From: Sciurus carolinensis
Lineage: Eukaryota > Chordata > Mammalia > Rodentia > Sciuridae
Assembly: GCF_902686445.1 (NCBI RefSeq)
Contig: NC_062217.1
Location: 170,619,598 to 170,683,597, forward strand
Direction of reading: 5' to 3'
DNA length: 64,000 nucleotides
Shown: piece by piece, positions 1 to 12,599 of the stretch
How positions within the stretch are numbered: the stretch's first letter is position 1
Layout of the letters: every line of letters starts with the position of its first letter
Translations under genes and position numbers: made by a program
Notes under the pieces: model-generated
The model's database searches: none
What the model was told of the DNA's origin: nothing
The model's input: the letters and a program-made list of their open reading frames with translations, nothing else

Positions 1-2334
1 ATTGAATCTTCCAGAACTATGAGGATGGGTTAGTTTAGTTTCATGAGGTAGATGTGGCTTTGGATTAAATGCTTCCTTCCAGCTGTTCCCTCAGCGTCCA
101 GGTGAATTTATGTTGCTCAGCACAGTTCACTAGATTTATTAAGTAGGAAGCTTAGGAAAGCTTTTTCTTTTTAGCTATGTTTTCCTTGTTTAGAAAACTT
201 CTATTCTGTCTCTTGCAGTAGTCCTAGTAATAAGTGCAAGTACTCTGGAATGGTTGTTTTGGGCAGAAGGCCACATAAATACTTCTGCTTCTCTGTGAGT
301 TATGAGTAGGACTGACAAATTGTTAAAAACAATGATCATAAATAGAGAATGTGTCAGAGGTTGACTTGACCACTGTGCCTGTTGTTGAGCTGGAAAGAGT
401 CCTGAGATCCTGCTGTCTCAGTGTGACATATTACTTGCACCAATGATTGGTTTTGCAAATTGTTTGCCAGAACTTTCTTTTAGTAGACAAACACTTCATG
501 AAATTGGGTGAGATATTTTGGTTATGACCTTTTTCTTTTCTTTCTTTTTTTTTTTTTAGAGGCTTAATAAGGGCTTAGATCTATTTAAAAATCAGTTTCC
601 AGTACATTTTAAAGATGTCTGTGTTTATTTTAAAACAATGCTTATGGATGCTTCGCATTGTTGTTCTGTGGTGCTTTAGAAATTCTGGTTTAGTGGCACA
701 CACTAATTTTGCTGACCTTCTAATTATTCATTAATCAGAAAATATGTCAATTTCCCTACTTCCTCTTCCTTGATCTTGGCTATTTTGCATAATTTTAGAA
801 ATGATTATTGGGTTTCACAAAACTTGTTGGGATTTCTTTTTTTTTTAAATATTTTTACTGGAAACATTTTTATTTTTTTAGAGGAAAGATATGAAGAATT
901 AGAGATTTCAAGGTAAAATGAGAGAGGGTTGTCATTCAGTGTGCTAGAGCCTAGGGAGAGGAGTCAGTAAGTATCTCAATGTAGCAGCAATCAGGTTGAG
1001 ATAAGATGCCTGGGAACAGGCTTGTGGCCTTTCAGGATAAGTGGGAGACTGGAAATGTGGGTAGGACAGGGCAGCAATTCTTCAAGAAAGGATATAGGCT
1101 AGGGGAATAAGGTGTTATGCTCATGAACTTCGTCATGATGCGGTGGAGGACAGTGGGGAAAGCAGGAGAGTTGTCCAGGGTACACTGTCCACAGGGCCCA
1201 AAACCTGATGCTGTCACAGTCTCCACTGCATGTCTCATGAAACAAGTGTGGGGGCAGAAGTGCAGGGCCCCTTCTCTATAATGGAGGTGACCCTGCCGCT
1301 GCCACTGCTCTGCCCCCTCCACGACATGGCGAAGGGTGGAGGAAATTCCCAGGAGCATGTGTCCCAGACCTCGCAGCAGTGAGGAAATCAAACGAAGGAG
1401 CTCCCTGAGTACTTTTTTGGGACCAACTCCTTGAAAGTCACAGCTCATGGAGTAGAGTCCATGGAATGTGGCTTTGATGTTCAGGCTGCCCTCATTGGGA
1501 TTTCTAATGGGATTACACAGGTCTTTTGGGGGAGAATTTGATAATATTGAACCTTCTGAAGATGCATGGAATTCTCTTATTTCCCCCTTTTATTGTGTCA
1601 TCTTTGATATATTACAAAATTACACGATTTTCTTTATGACGAGGATTTATTCTAGATTCCACTCCTAGAGGTAGCTACTAGAGCATTGTGATTTGTTTCT
1701 TGGTCCTTGGGTATAATTGTGTAAGATTAGGCAATTCCCCCAGCAGAGAGACACAGGTGTACAATGAGGACCAGACAGTGTTTAGGGCAGGTTTAATCCA
1801 AGGGGGGAGGGCAAGAGAAAGTGACTCAGACCCCAGAGGAGAGTTCAAACACCGAAAGCCTTTTCGCCTTTGTTAGGATAGGGGCAGGAACTTGGCAGCG
1901 TCCCTTTGGGCCTGGTGCTTCGTGCAGCTATTTCCTGTTCGGCAGAAGTAGTACACCTGCGCTGTGTGAAAGTCAAGGGCCCGCACCTGCGTACTTAGTC
2001 ACTGCCCTTTTTGACTGAGCGCCACTTGTGGAAGGTCATAACTGGTTAACTGACCCTTGGAGCAGCTAATGGGTGCACATGTGACCTTGGGAAAATGATG
2101 TGTGTCCTTGAATTTACAGGAGACGGTGCTGGGCCTCTTTCTGGATGTGGGAGAAGACTGGTGACCTGGGTCAATTCCAGGTTGGGGGCTTTGTACAAAA
2201 AAATTTTTTTCTCCCCCTTCTCCCATTTCTGTTCTTCTCTAGCTAACTACCTATGCTAACAGTTCTTTGGATCCATTCAAACTCTGAGGCTGTAAAATAA
2301 CTTTATTTGTAGTCTTAGGGATTGCAATTCAGGA
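1..2334. other. Stretch without recognised gene or repeat
   Basis: Single-copy-looking AT-rich sequence. A 138-codon open frame on the minus strand (1032-1448) has no recognised domain and is not called a gene. The part from about 1720 to 2200 has a GC-richer texture that could be a decayed LTR, but I could not find its ends. Confidence 0.5.
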
Positions 2335-2446
2335 GAGATTCAGATAGCCCTGTGTTGCCTGGGCCAACCTGAAGCTCCTGGACTCAGGTGATCCTCTTGC
2401 CGCAGCCTCCGGAATAGCCAGAACTATAGGCATCTGCTACCCCGTC
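2335..2446 (-). mobile_element. B1/7SL-like SINE fragment
   Basis: On the minus strand this reads as a decayed 7SL-derived monomer. The plus strand shows the reverse of the familiar words for sequence context (cctgggccaacc, gactcaggtgatcctc, gcagcctcc). Confidence 0.6.
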
Positions 2447-2469
2447 TTCTAAACACATTTTAAAATTTT

Positions 2470-4200
2470 ATGCCCAGTGAACTAGACTGTCCTATAAATA
2501 TTTTTTTTCTTGTACTTGCCTTGTTTGATATCAAGGATATTTTTATTTTTTAACCTCATTAATTGAATTGGGGAATTTTTCTGTTCACTGAGTTTGGTTG
2601 GTGATTTTCATCTGTTCTTTTTTTTTTTTTTTAACATGTATTTTTCATGAAAAAGCAACCTTTCGTAAAGCCACCTGGGCCTGGAATTTATTTATAGGAT
2701 TTTTTTTATTGTGATTCAATATATTTGGTATCAAAAAGTTTTTCTGCTTTTGAGTAATTTTTAATGTTACTTTTCTCTAGAAATTTATTTTTCATCTGTT
2801 CTTTAAAGTCTGTTAGCATGAAGTTATTCAAAATTGTGAGTTGTCTTTTCCAAGTCTTCATATCTATAGTTTTTTTCTATAAGATTATTTTTTGACTGTT
2901 CTTTTTCTTGATAAATCTTGCTGGGGCTTGTGAATTTTATTATGCTTTTTAAAGAACCAAGTTTTAGCTTGACTGATTCTATTGTGTTTCTTGTTTCTAT
3001 TGTGTTTTCCCTTTTTCTTTCTTTATCTTGTTCTCTGTTCTACTTATTGGTTGATCTTACTGATTCTCTTTTCTCTAAGTTTTTCCTTTTCTACCACACA
3101 CATTTGAGACCATAAATTTCCCTTTAGGAATGGATTTGACTACACCTCACAGGCTGATATGTAGAATTGATGATAATTATAGTGAATTTTTTATAATTTT
3201 ATCTTGAGCTGTAGGTTATTTAGAACTATATTTCTCAATTTCTAAACACTTGGTCTTTCTAGTTAGCATTTCATTTCCCATTCTTAGCTTCATTATGTTT
3301 TTATCAGTATTTGCAATCTGTTATTTCACATCTTTGAAATTTGTTACTTGCTTAAACATTCAAGCATGTGGTTAATTTTTGAAATTGTTTCACATTTTAT
3401 TGAAGTATTCTGCAGTTGTTAAGGGATCTTGTGTTCTGTTACGTCCATTGAGTTTTTTTTTTTTTTCAAATTTTGTTAAAATCTTCATCCTTCTTAATCA
3501 TTTTTACACTTACTCTGTTTACTGAGAAATAAGTTAAATGAAATGTATTTGTTTATGAATTTTTCTGTCTTCTCCTATTTTGTCATCCTTTCCTTTTGGA
3601 GGCTGTTTTGGATGCATATGATTTCAAAAAATACCTTTGTGATTTGAACTGTTATCAAGATGTTTCCCGCCATTTAGGTGTACTTTCAATTTTATGCATG
3701 ATTAATATTGCTGTGGTAACTTTGGTAAGACTTTGCACTGTGTTCATCACGTATACATTTTAATACCTTTCATTTTAAACCATTCTGCACTCTTATATTT
3801 TAAATATGACTCATAAACAACATAGAATTGAATTTTGATAACTTAATAATTTAAATTGGGTTACTTAGCCATTTGCATATGAATCCACATATGGGAGCAC
3901 CGTATGTGTGGTTGTGTCTCTGATGGGTGCAAATGAGTGTGCACATGTGATTGTTTCACCTTGTTCTGTGCTTTCTGGTTCTCCTACTTCTTTTCACATG
4001 TCTTGCTTTCCTTCAGGTTTTCTTCTCTAGTCATTTGGAAGTTAAAGTCTTCATTTATATCCTTGTAGTAGCTGTCCTCCTCATTTCAAAGTGCATACGT
4101 TAATTACGAAAGTGTAAAGTTAGTTTATTCTTTTCTGGGTGATATAAAAACTTTAGAATACAATTAATTCCTCTTGGGTTATGCTTCTATAGTAGATTTT
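2470..4200 (-). mobile_element. Old L1 (L1M-like) fragment, reverse
   Basis: This T-rich stretch reads as the antisense of L1 ORF2, including the region around 2930-3100 that parallels the antisense reverse-transcriptase part of mammalian L1. It is heavily decayed and has no coding potential. The boundaries are approximate. Confidence 0.6.
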
Positions 4201-4930
4201 AAATTTGTTTTCAATTTTTTATTTTGACACAATTATAGATTCATATACAATTGCAAGAAATAATATAAAGAAGCGGGGCATAGTGGCACATGTCTGTATT
4301 CCAGTGACTTGGGAGGGTGACTTGGGAGGATTATAAGTTTGAAATCAGTCTGGGCAACTTAGTAAGACCCTGTCTCAAAATAAACAAAAAGTACTGGGGA
4401 TATAGTTCAGTGGTAAAGCACCTCTGGGTTCAATCTTCTGTACCAAAATAATAATGATAATTCTATAATAATTTTAGGTAGATTCCATATACCCCCTACT
4501 TAGTTTCTCCCAAAGTTCTTGTGTAAGGATAGCATAGTGTCACACCAGGACACTGACATTCATACACTCACTGACTGCTCAGATTTTGCCATCTTCTGTA
4601 TCTCATTCACAACGTGTAGTTACACAGGTACACCACCACCAAGACACCCCCAGTTCCATTCGAAGGATTCCTTGTGATACCTTTTCTTAGCTGCAGTTTG
4701 TCTCTCCTTCTCTCCTTTACTCCTGGAAACTATTAATCTATTCATCATTACAATTTTGTCACCTCAAGAACATATACAAATGAAATGATACAGAATCCAG
4801 CACTCAGAGATTGATTTTTTTCATTCAGCAAAAATCTCTTAGGGTTCATCAGTTGTTTTGATAGACTTCCATTTTCTTTTTGTGTATTTCATGGAATATT
4901 ACTTCTATTGTTTTATATATTTAAATTTTG
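4200..4930 (-). mobile_element. Old L1M 3'-UTR, reverse, split by a SINE
   Basis: The sequence on both sides of the SINE at 4273-4446 matches the antisense of an L1M 3' UTR (a 'cacaattatagattcatata' segment, then 'agttacacaggtacaccacc'). The SINE therefore inserted into an existing L1. Confidence 0.6.
4273..4446 (+). mobile_element. MEN-like SINE (B1+ID dimer)
   Basis: The B1-like left half (gcggggcatagtggcacatg ... agaccctgtctcaaaa) is followed by a tRNA-derived ID right half (tactggggatatagttcagt, ggttcaatcttctgtacc). This dimer structure is typical of squirrel-family rodents. Confidence 0.8.
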
Positions 4931-4939
4931 CTTTATCTA

Positions 4940-5362
4940 CACTTAGGGTTTGGATTTGGAATGCTCCCCAAAGTCATGTGCTGGTCTTGGCCCCCAGTGC
5001 AGCAGTATTCAGAGGTGGGGCTTTTGGGAAGTGATTGGCTCTAACCTCATCAATGGATTAAGCCACTGATAGATTCAGAGCTGAATGAACTATTGGGAGG
5101 TGGGACCTAGTTGAAGAGAATGAGTCCTCAGGGGCGTGCCCTTAGGGACTACATCTTGTCCCTGATTCCTTCCTCTCTCTGTCAGCTTCCAGACCAGGGG
5201 GTTTCACTCTGCTATACACTCACCACTGTGATGTTCTGACTCACCACAGCACCGGGGCCAAGTGGCTATGGACTGAAACCTACAACTGAGCCAAGATGGA
5301 CTTTTCCTCCTTCAAGTTGGTCTTGGGTCATTTTGTCACAGTGATGAAAAACTGACTAGCAC
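4940..5362 (+). mobile_element. MaLR-type solo LTR (MST/THE1-like)
   Basis: The layout matches mammalian-apparent LTR retrotransposon LTRs: ggatttggaatgctcccc near the start, a 'gggaagtgattggctc' segment, a 'gaatgagtcctcaggggc' segment, and the end 'tgatgaaaaactgactagca'. It is decayed and non-coding. No internal region follows. Confidence 0.7.
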
Positions 5363-5454
5363 ATCTGCATGTTCATTTTATTTTTTCCTGCTTTTCGTTT
5401 CTTTTGTATCTCGTACCTTCCACTTGGGATCACTTTATTCCTGCCAGGAATTCT

Positions 5455-5631
5455 TTTTTTTTAATTGATTTTTATTGTAAACAAATGGGGTACATCTTGT
5501 TTCTGTTTGTACTTGAAGTAGAGGCATACCATATGTGTACCACATCATACATTTACATAGGGTAATGGTGTTTGATTCATTCTGTTGATTTTTCCTCCCC
5601 CCCACCCCTACCACCCCTCTTTTCCCTGGCT
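5455..5631 (-). mobile_element. Short 3' end of rodent L1, reverse
   Basis: A poly-T start is followed by antisense lineage L1 3'-UTR sequence (tttttattgtaaacaaatgg, gtacatcttgtttctgtttg, then a C-rich stretch). The word ggaattctt occurs on both sides (about 5448 and 5632), consistent with a target-site duplication. Only the last 180 bp of the element were inserted. Confidence 0.65.
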
Positions 5632-6654
5632 GGAATTCTTGAGTGTTTTGTTTAGTAGTGGTCTTTTGGGGTCAGCTCCCTCAATTTTTGTGCACCTTAA
5701 ACAGCCTTTATTTCATTCTCATACTTTTAAACTTTTATTATGTGTAAGATACATATAGGTAAGTGTATGGATTATCAAAATACAACTCAATTTTCATAAT
5801 TAACACACAAGAAATGGAATATTGCCTGCAACCCAGAAGCCTGCTTATATTTCCCAGCTGCCTTGCTTGCCTCCACCCAAAGGAATTGCCTATCAGGGCT
5901 TCTTACTCCACCTTTGCCTGTATCAGTAGAGTCTTGCTTTCCTCTCTCTGGCTTCTTTCCTCAATACTGGGCTGAGATATGTCCCTGGTGTGGCACAGAG
6001 CACTAGCTGATTCATCCATCCGCTGTCATGTACTGGTGCTCCACAGTATGTGTGTTCTTCCTGCTGGTGGGAGGCCTCTGGGTCTGTCATAAGTCATCTG
6101 CTGTAGACTTTCTTGTACTTAAGTTTGGTGCAATTGTATGTATCTTATTGGATATATACTGGGGAGTGGAAGTGTTTTACAGGGTTTATGTATGTTTGAC
6201 TCTAAGAGATACTGCTAAAAATTTACCAGAGTGGGTGTATCAACATATTCTCTACCAGCTATGAATATTTTTCATCCTTACCAAGAGTCACATTTCAAAC
6301 TTTTAAATTTTAATGTAGTCATTCTGGAGGGTGTGCAGTACTCTCTTTGAGTGTTTGTAATTTGGATTTCTTTGATGCCTAATCAGGCCAACTGTCTTTT
6401 CATATGTTTTAATATTGGCCGCCTGGGCATATTCTTTGGGGAAAATGCCTTTTGGAGTTCTTGCCCAACTTGCCTATCGGGTTGTCTGTCTTTTTTTAAA
6501 AAATTGATTTGTAGGAATTCTTAAATATATTCTAGATCAAAGTTCTTGGATTATATTTTTTTCTACCTAGTACCTTGATTTTCTTTTCTTACCCTTCCTA
6601 AGGGTTTCTTTTTTTTGGAATAAATTTTAAACATAGTCAATTTTATCAGTCTTT

Positions 6655-6702
6655 TAAGTGTGTGTGTGTCTGTGTGTGTGTTTGTGTTTGTGTGTATGTA
6701 TG
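6655..6702. repeat. GT-rich microsatellite
   Basis: This interrupted (GT)n run, with TGTTTG and TATG variants, lies directly upstream (plus-strand sense) of the reverse SINE at 6703. It probably grew from that element's A-rich tail. Confidence 0.85.
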
Positions 6703-6870
6703 TGGTACTGGGAATTGAACCCGGGGGTGTTCTATCACTGACTACATCCCTAGACCTTTTTGTCTTTTTAAAATTTTGTAACAGGGTTTCACTGAGTTGC
6801 TGATGCTGACCTTCAACTTGTGATCCTCCTGAGTTTCTGGAATTACAGGTGAGCACTACCATACCCAGGA
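6703..6870 (-). mobile_element. MEN-like SINE (B1+ID dimer), reverse
   Basis: The plus strand begins with the reverse of the ID box-B end (ggtactgggaattgaacccg) and ends with the reverse of the B1 head (tggaattacaggtgagcact). Confidence 0.8.
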
Positions 6871-6983
6871 CAATGTTTTTGGTGTTCTTTGTGAAAATGT
6901 TTTGTCTAATCTAAGGTCATGAAGATATCCTATGTTGTATTTTAGAAACCTTTCCACATATAATCTAAAATCTATCTGGGATT

Positions 6984-7114
6984 TAAAAAAATTTTTTTTT
7001 AGATGTTGATGGGTCTTTATTTTATTCATTTATTTACATGTGCTGCTGAGAATCGAACCCAGTGCCTCGCTCATGCTAGGCAAGTGTTGTACCACTGAGC
7101 CACAACCTCAGCCC
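6984..7114 (-). mobile_element. STRID-type tRNA-derived SINE, reverse, with TSD
   Basis: The element is an ID head (ctgagaatcgaacccagtgc ... ccactgagccacaacctcag) with the STRID tail 'agatgttgatgggtctttat'. It is flanked by a perfect 10-bp direct repeat, ATCTGGGATT, at 6974-6983 and 7115-7124. Confidence 0.85.
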
Positions 7115-7330
7115 ATCTGGGATTGTTTTTTATGTATGATATAAAGGACTATTTTTTTTTTCATATCACTATCCGGTTGACTTGGCACCGTTTATTATGA
7201 CCACCTTTACTGTTCTTTAGTGTCACCGTCATTATAAATCACACACCATGGCTCTACAGACATGTTCCTGGCTCTTTCTGTGCTTTCATTGTTTCATTTG
7301 TCTACGTTTTGTTTGATTCTGGGAATAAGA

Positions 7331-8649
7331 AGAGTAACAAAACAGAGTCCTTACTTTCAAGGTGCTTATAAGGTAGTGGAGGAATGAGTTAAATAACTTC
7401 AGTATAAGGCAGTACAGTTGAAAAAAAGTTAAGATTGTGCTTGTATTTAAGGTTTTAGAAGTAAAATGTTAACTTCTTCACAGAAGTGACTCTGATAATG
7501 CAGTAGGAAACTGCTTTCATAATTGAAACTTATTTTGCTTTTGGTTACTTGCCTTTTTCTTATAGTTTACTGCATGTAAATATCTTCCTAAACATATTGG
7601 ACTTTTGTCTGTTTTGGGGCAGCATCTACCCGAGAAGGCTGGATAGGACTGGCATGAACGGGGCTGCCAGGGAATCCGTGGTGGGCGGTAGGTGGCGGTG
7701 TTGGGCAAGCAGATGAAGGCTTCCGGATGTCTGGCTATTTCTGGGGACTGAGCTGTGGATAGAATTTCTGTCCTGAAAGAAGAAAGTCTGGTCCTAGGAG
7801 CAAGTGGAAGCTCACTGGGGCGAGGAGTCCATGACAAGAGCAGCTACCATTTATTTAGTGCTGTGCCAACACCTGACAGCTTGCACAGTGGCTCAGCTCC
7901 CTACTGCCCACCACCCACTCTCTCTGCCTCCCTGGTCCCATCTGTAAGGGGCGGGGGCAGAATTTCTCTCCCTCCCTCAGCTCGTTTTGCCAGAGTTGTC
8001 CTGCTCCCACAGAGGCGCTGCTTGGGATGTTTCTTCCCTAGGATTCATTCCCTCCCTGAACATGGCCCATTTTATTCTGGTGATCTGTAGTCCTCTGTCA
8101 CTGCCTTGATTGCTGATGATCCCTTTACAAACTAGAGTGTGTGTGTCTGTCTCTGTCTCGTGGAGTGTGAGCTTCAGGAAGGCAGGGGGCCATGGCTGCT
8201 CACCGCTATACTCCAGAGCCTAGCCCAAGTCCGATGTCCTTTGAAACTAGATGAATGAACATGAGACGACCTCTTAAATTAGCTTTGGTTCTTAGTTGCT
8301 GGGTGGACTGTAGATACAGACCTGCTATCTCATATTTGGCATGGTGAGAAATTGAAGTCTTGCTGTGAACTTAAATCCCACTCAGGGGCAATCAATGCTT
8401 TGTGGTTCTGAAACAATTCCTTTTTCCTTGAGAAAAAAATGTAAACTATAAACACAAAATTGATTATAAAGGTATGTATTTATTTAAAATGGCAAAAGGG
8501 CAACCAATTAAAACTATAAAAAACTGACAAATATTACAAGTACCATAAAAATCCAGAAAAATAACATTTACCAACTGATCACCATAAACATTTCCATAAC
8601 TTTCCTCATATTTTGGCTGTATGTCATTATACCACCTTTTATATAATGA
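7331..8649. other. Stretch without recognised gene or repeat
   Basis: This is single-copy intronic sequence, GC-richer at 7640-8060. Overlapping open frames on both strands (about 106 and 111 codons) have no recognisable domains. Confidence 0.5.
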
Positions 8650-8738
8650 TTTTTTTTTTCTTTTTGGTACTAGGAGTCCAACTGAGGGCCTGACACATGC
8701 TAGCCAGAGGCTCTACCACTCAACTACCTCCCCAGCCC
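8650..8738 (-). mobile_element. ID-type SINE, reverse
   Basis: A T-rich start is followed by ggtactaggagtccaactga and the reverse ID head ending 'caactacctccccagccctt'. The word ttatataa lies on both sides, a probable target-site duplication. Confidence 0.75.
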
Positions 8739-9049
8739 TTATATAACAATTTTATAGTAACTTCTGTGGCCAGAATAGAAAGATACTTTACTCTTTCCAT
8801 TAATATAGTTGTTAAACTTTTTTCCTTAGTCTAAAATGGTTAGACTTCTTACATACCTTTCTTGCTATGTTATATAATAACTGCATTTTTCCAAGCTAAT
8901 GAGGTCCAGCAGGAGGCAGGTTTGCCTACTTCACCGACTCTGCACCTTCAGTCTGTCTTCAGTAGTGTGTGCTTGATGGCAGGTTTTCACACCACAGGGA
9001 GTGGGGAACCTCCTCAGGGCTGTTAATGCTGATAAGATTTATCTGTATT

Positions 9050-9587
9050 GTTGTACAGAGTGAAAGATTCTTCCTCCTCTTTGCCATTCCATTGTATGAA
9101 TAGACCACCATTTATTTACTGTACTACTGTTGATGGACATCTGGGTAGTTTCCAGGTTTTGGAAATTATAGATAGTATATTATGAACATTCTAGTTCATG
9201 TCTTTTTGATGAGCATATATATTTCTGTTGAATATATACCTTAGAGTGGAATTGAATTATGCAGTTTTGCCTATGACCATCAGTTAGATACTGCTAAACG
9301 GCACTCCCCCTCAGCGCATGGGGATTCTGATCCCTCCTCATCTTCACTGACACTTGGTATATGCATCCTTTTACTTTTAGACTTTCCAGTGACTGTTTAA
9401 TGGTATCTTGTAGTTTTAATTTGCATTGTAATTTGCTTTATATTAATGACAGCTTAAAACAGGTTCTGCTACACATTTTGGTTTGGGCATTAAGTAAATT
9501 TTTAGCATTGTTGTCAGATTTGGAAATAGTTCTATCAACTTTTTTCATATATGCACTCTACAATTTTAGGTTACTTCCCAGACAATA
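9050..9587 (-). mobile_element. Old L1M 3' region, reverse
   Basis: Antisense of the L1 ORF2 end and 3' UTR, with the words 'gttgatggacatctgggtag' and 'catatatatttctgttgaat'. It is decayed and non-coding. Confidence 0.65.
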
Positions 9588-9880
9588 GGATTCTGGTTCA
9601 ATAAACTATAGTATGTTTGCACAGTGATATACCATGTGACTCTATTAAAATGAAAAAAGAATGAAGACAATCTCTGTGAGCTGTTGAGGAGTGGTTTGCT
9701 ATGATAAGTTTTAAAAAAAGGCAAGAAGTAAGAGTGTAGTGATACATTTTGGGTACATGTATATATTTTTTTTCACAAAAATAAGCAAAAGAATATAAAT
9801 CAAAGACTAATGAAATCAAACATAGCATAAGGTGAGCAGGAATAAGGTTGAAGAGAAAGTTAAGAGTGAAACTAAAAGAT
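9588..9880 (+). mobile_element. Old L1M 3' region, sense
   Basis: Reads as the sense L1M 3' region ('ggttcaataaactatagtat', then 'aaatgaaaaaagaatgaag'). Its orientation is opposite to the fragment just before it, so the boundary is an inversion or a junction of two insertions. Confidence 0.55.
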
Positions 9881-10044
9881 ACCTGTAAAGGTACAATTAG
9901 TAGTTAAGCCACGTAATATTTCTCATATTTAAAACACAAAATTTAAGAGTTTGGGAAAAAACCCTCAGATTTAATATAAGTGTAGCAAGTGTACCTGTTT
10001 TCCCCAGATTATTACATATAGAACAACAATTCATTTAACTTTCA

Positions 10045-11035
10045 AACACATTTTATTTTTCACATTTTTTATTAGTACACTATAGGTGTACATAATGCTG
10101 GGATTTGTAGTTATATATTTGTCCATGCACACGATTTAACAATATAATTTGGCCAACATCATTCCCCAGTATTTCTCCTTTTGTTTTCTTCCTCCACCTG
10201 GTCCCTTTCCTCTCTTCTCCTGGTCTCCCTTTGGTTTTCATGAGATCCTGTCCCTGCCCTGCCCCACCTTTCTTTTCCTTTCTCCTCTAGCTTCTACATG
10301 TGAGAGAAAACATAAGGCCCTTGACCTTCTGAGTTTGGCTTATTTAGCTTAGCATAATGTTCTCAAGTTCCATCCATTCTCCTGTAGTTGACATAGTTTC
10401 ATTTTCCTTTGTTTTTTTTTTTTTTTTTTTTTTTTTTCCAGGACTGGGAATTGATCCTTTTTGGTTGAATAAACTGTTGTGTATATGTACCATATTTCTT
10501 TTATCCGTTCATCTGTTGATGGACACCTACGCTGGTTCCATTGTTGGCTATTGTGAATTGTGCTGCTATGAACATGTGTATGTATGTATTTCTATAGCAT
10601 GATGACTTTAATTCTGTAGGATAAATACAAAAGAGTGGTATAATTGGATCATATGGCAATCCCATTCCAAGTCTTTTAAGGAAACTCCACACTAATTTTC
10701 ATAGTGGTTGTATTCATTTAAAATCCCACTAACAGCACAAGTATTGCTTTTTTCTCTGCATTCTCTCTAGCATTTATTATTGTTTGTATTCTTGATGACT
10801 ACCATTCTGACTGCTGTGAGATACAGTCTCAGTGTAGTTTTGATTTACATTTCTGTAATTTTAATGATGTTGAACATTATTTCATAATTTCATATATTTG
10901 TTGACCATTTGTATTTATTTCCCCTTTTGAGAAGTATCTAATTCATTTTTCCATTTATTAATTGGGTTATTTGTTTTTTTGATGGTAAGTTGAACACATT
11001 TTAACTTTCTTAACGTACAAGAACAGACTATGAAG
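10045..11035 (-). mobile_element. Rodent L1 3' end, reverse, 5'-truncated
   Basis: It starts with the antisense 3' UTR ('tttttattagtacactatag', C/T-rich block at 10170-10290) and runs into the antisense ORF2 terminus ('ccattgttggctattgtgaa', 'caatcccattccaagtcttt'). A truncated SINE with a 26-T run (10412-10437) sits inside. It is related to the L1 at 54.5 kb but older. Confidence 0.75.
10411..10457 (-). mobile_element. Truncated ID-type SINE remnant (poly-T plus head)
   Basis: A 26-T run at 10412-10437 followed by 'ccaggactgggaattgatcc' is the reverse of an ID tail and box-B region. The rest of the SINE is missing and L1 sequence resumes. Confidence 0.6.
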
Positions 11036-11070
11036 ATATATATATATATATAGTATGTGTGTGTGTGTGT
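11036..11070. repeat. Compound (TA)n-(GT)n microsatellite
   Basis: An alternating TA run followed by a GT run, immediately before a reverse ID-type SINE. Confidence 0.85.
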
Positions 11071-11145
11071 GGTGCTGGAGATTGAACCTAGGGCCTTATG
11101 CATTAAAGGCAAGCACTCTACCAACTGAGTTATATCCACAGTCCT
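11071..11145 (-). mobile_element. ID-type SINE, reverse
   Basis: Reverse ID head: ggtgctggagattgaaccta ... aagcactctaccaactgagt. The GT microsatellite occupies the position of its tail. Confidence 0.75.
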
Positions 11146-11344
11146 GTAAAGGCATATTGAACATAATTTTCTATAGTGCTTTTGAGACTTATTTTGTGTG
11201 TATTCTGGGATTAAGGAATGTTGAAAATATGTTGATACTGCTGAAAACCAGAATTATCCTTTTGAAAGAAGGAATATATAATTATGGAAGGATAAAAAAA
11301 TAATATTTTCATTTTGGATTTGAATTTCAGTGATTGGTATGAAC

Positions 11345-12480
11345 TCAGGATTAAAAAAAAAAAATCCTGACAATCTACTGGAAAGTCCTAGAAATAATAA
11401 ACGACTCCCCAGTAGGAATGAACAAACTTTCCAGATCTTAGTTTCTAAACATATTTCCCATTAAAAGAAGTGGGAAACTACCTTAGTGAATCGAATGGCT
11501 GCACCATTGGGTTATAGAAAGTACAGGTGACTCTAGAATATCCAGTGTGCCAGAAAAGCAAGGAAGTGCTTAAAAATCTATAGGAACATGCTACACAGGT
11601 ACAGAAACTAGCTTGGAGGGTCTCCCACTGGCAAAATTTGGAACAGTTTGAGCATCAAAAAAGATAATGTTCATACCTTTCCAGTGGAGAGATCTGGCAA
11701 AAATCACTGTAACCAAGTGATCACTTAGTATCACTAATAATGGAACATGCCAACATCAGGTGCTGCCTGATGTGTACAGGAAGTACCTGTGTGTCCTTAC
11801 CATAAGAATCTTCAATATGAGCTGATTGTGAACATACAGTTAGACAAACTCAAATTGTGACATGTTCTATAAAATAATTGACCTGGACTCTTGAAAATCT
11901 GAATGTGATTGGAGACAACAAAAATGGAAAAAAGGGACTAACAGACCAACCAGATACAGTTCACCATCCTTCACTAGACCTTTAATTTGAAGAAGAAAAA
12001 AATCTAGCTACAAGAATATAATTATGGTAATTGGGGGAAATCTGAATATGGACTGTGTATTAGGTAACATTGTGGGTGGGATTGCCTTAATGTAGGAGAC
12101 TGTCCCTCTTCTTAAGAGATCCATGCTGGAGTATTTAGAGAAGTGTTCTAATATCTGCAACTTACATTTAAATGATTTAATGAAGAAGAAAGTGCACACA
12201 TAAAGCAAGTGTGGCAACAGATTTTGGGGGGTGGGGTGGTACCCGGGATTGAACCCAGGGACGCTTAACCACTGAGCCACATCCCAAACCCCTTTTTTAA
12301 TTTTTTGAGGCTGGGTCTCACTAAGTTGCTTAGGGCCTTGCTTAATTGATGAGGCTGGCTTTGAACTTGAGATCCTCCTGCCTCAGCCTCCTAAACATCA
12401 GGGAATACAGGTGTGTGCCACTGCACCCGAAGAAAATTTTTACACTGTTTTTGAATCTTTCTGTGGGTTTGAAACCTATG
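11345..12480 (+). mobile_element. Old L1M (L1ME-like) 3' UTR, sense, split by a SINE
   Basis: The sense sequence matches the mammal-wide L1M 3' UTR by eye: 'gagggtctcccactggcaaa', 'caaattgtgacatgttctat', 'tgcaacttacatttaaatga' and, beyond the SINE, 'tttctgtgggtttgaaacct'. The SINE at 12238-12429 separates the last words. Confidence 0.65.
12238..12429 (-). mobile_element. MEN-like SINE (B1+ID dimer), reverse
   Basis: Reverse ID head (ggtacccgggattgaaccca ... actgagccacatcccaaacc) followed by the reverse B1 part (gatcctcctgcctcagcctc, ggtgtgtgccactgcaccc). Confidence 0.85.
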
Positions 12481-12599
12481 AATTGGGGAGTTGGAAAGTG
12501 ATTTCAGGACATTTCAAGTTTTTTCATGCAGTATCTAATGCTCATCTTTTTTCATTAAGGATACTAATTTACCATTTGTCATTGATAGTTCCCTAGTAG

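Larger units (their letters stand above)
5632..7330 (-). mobile_element. Old L1M fragment, reverse, with two SINE insertions
   Basis: Antisense L1M sequence continues on each side of the SINEs at 6703 and 6984. The part at 6873-7260 parallels the antisense L1 region that reads 'cacatataatctaaaatcta' and 'gttgacttggcaccgtttat'. It is decayed. Confidence 0.6.
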
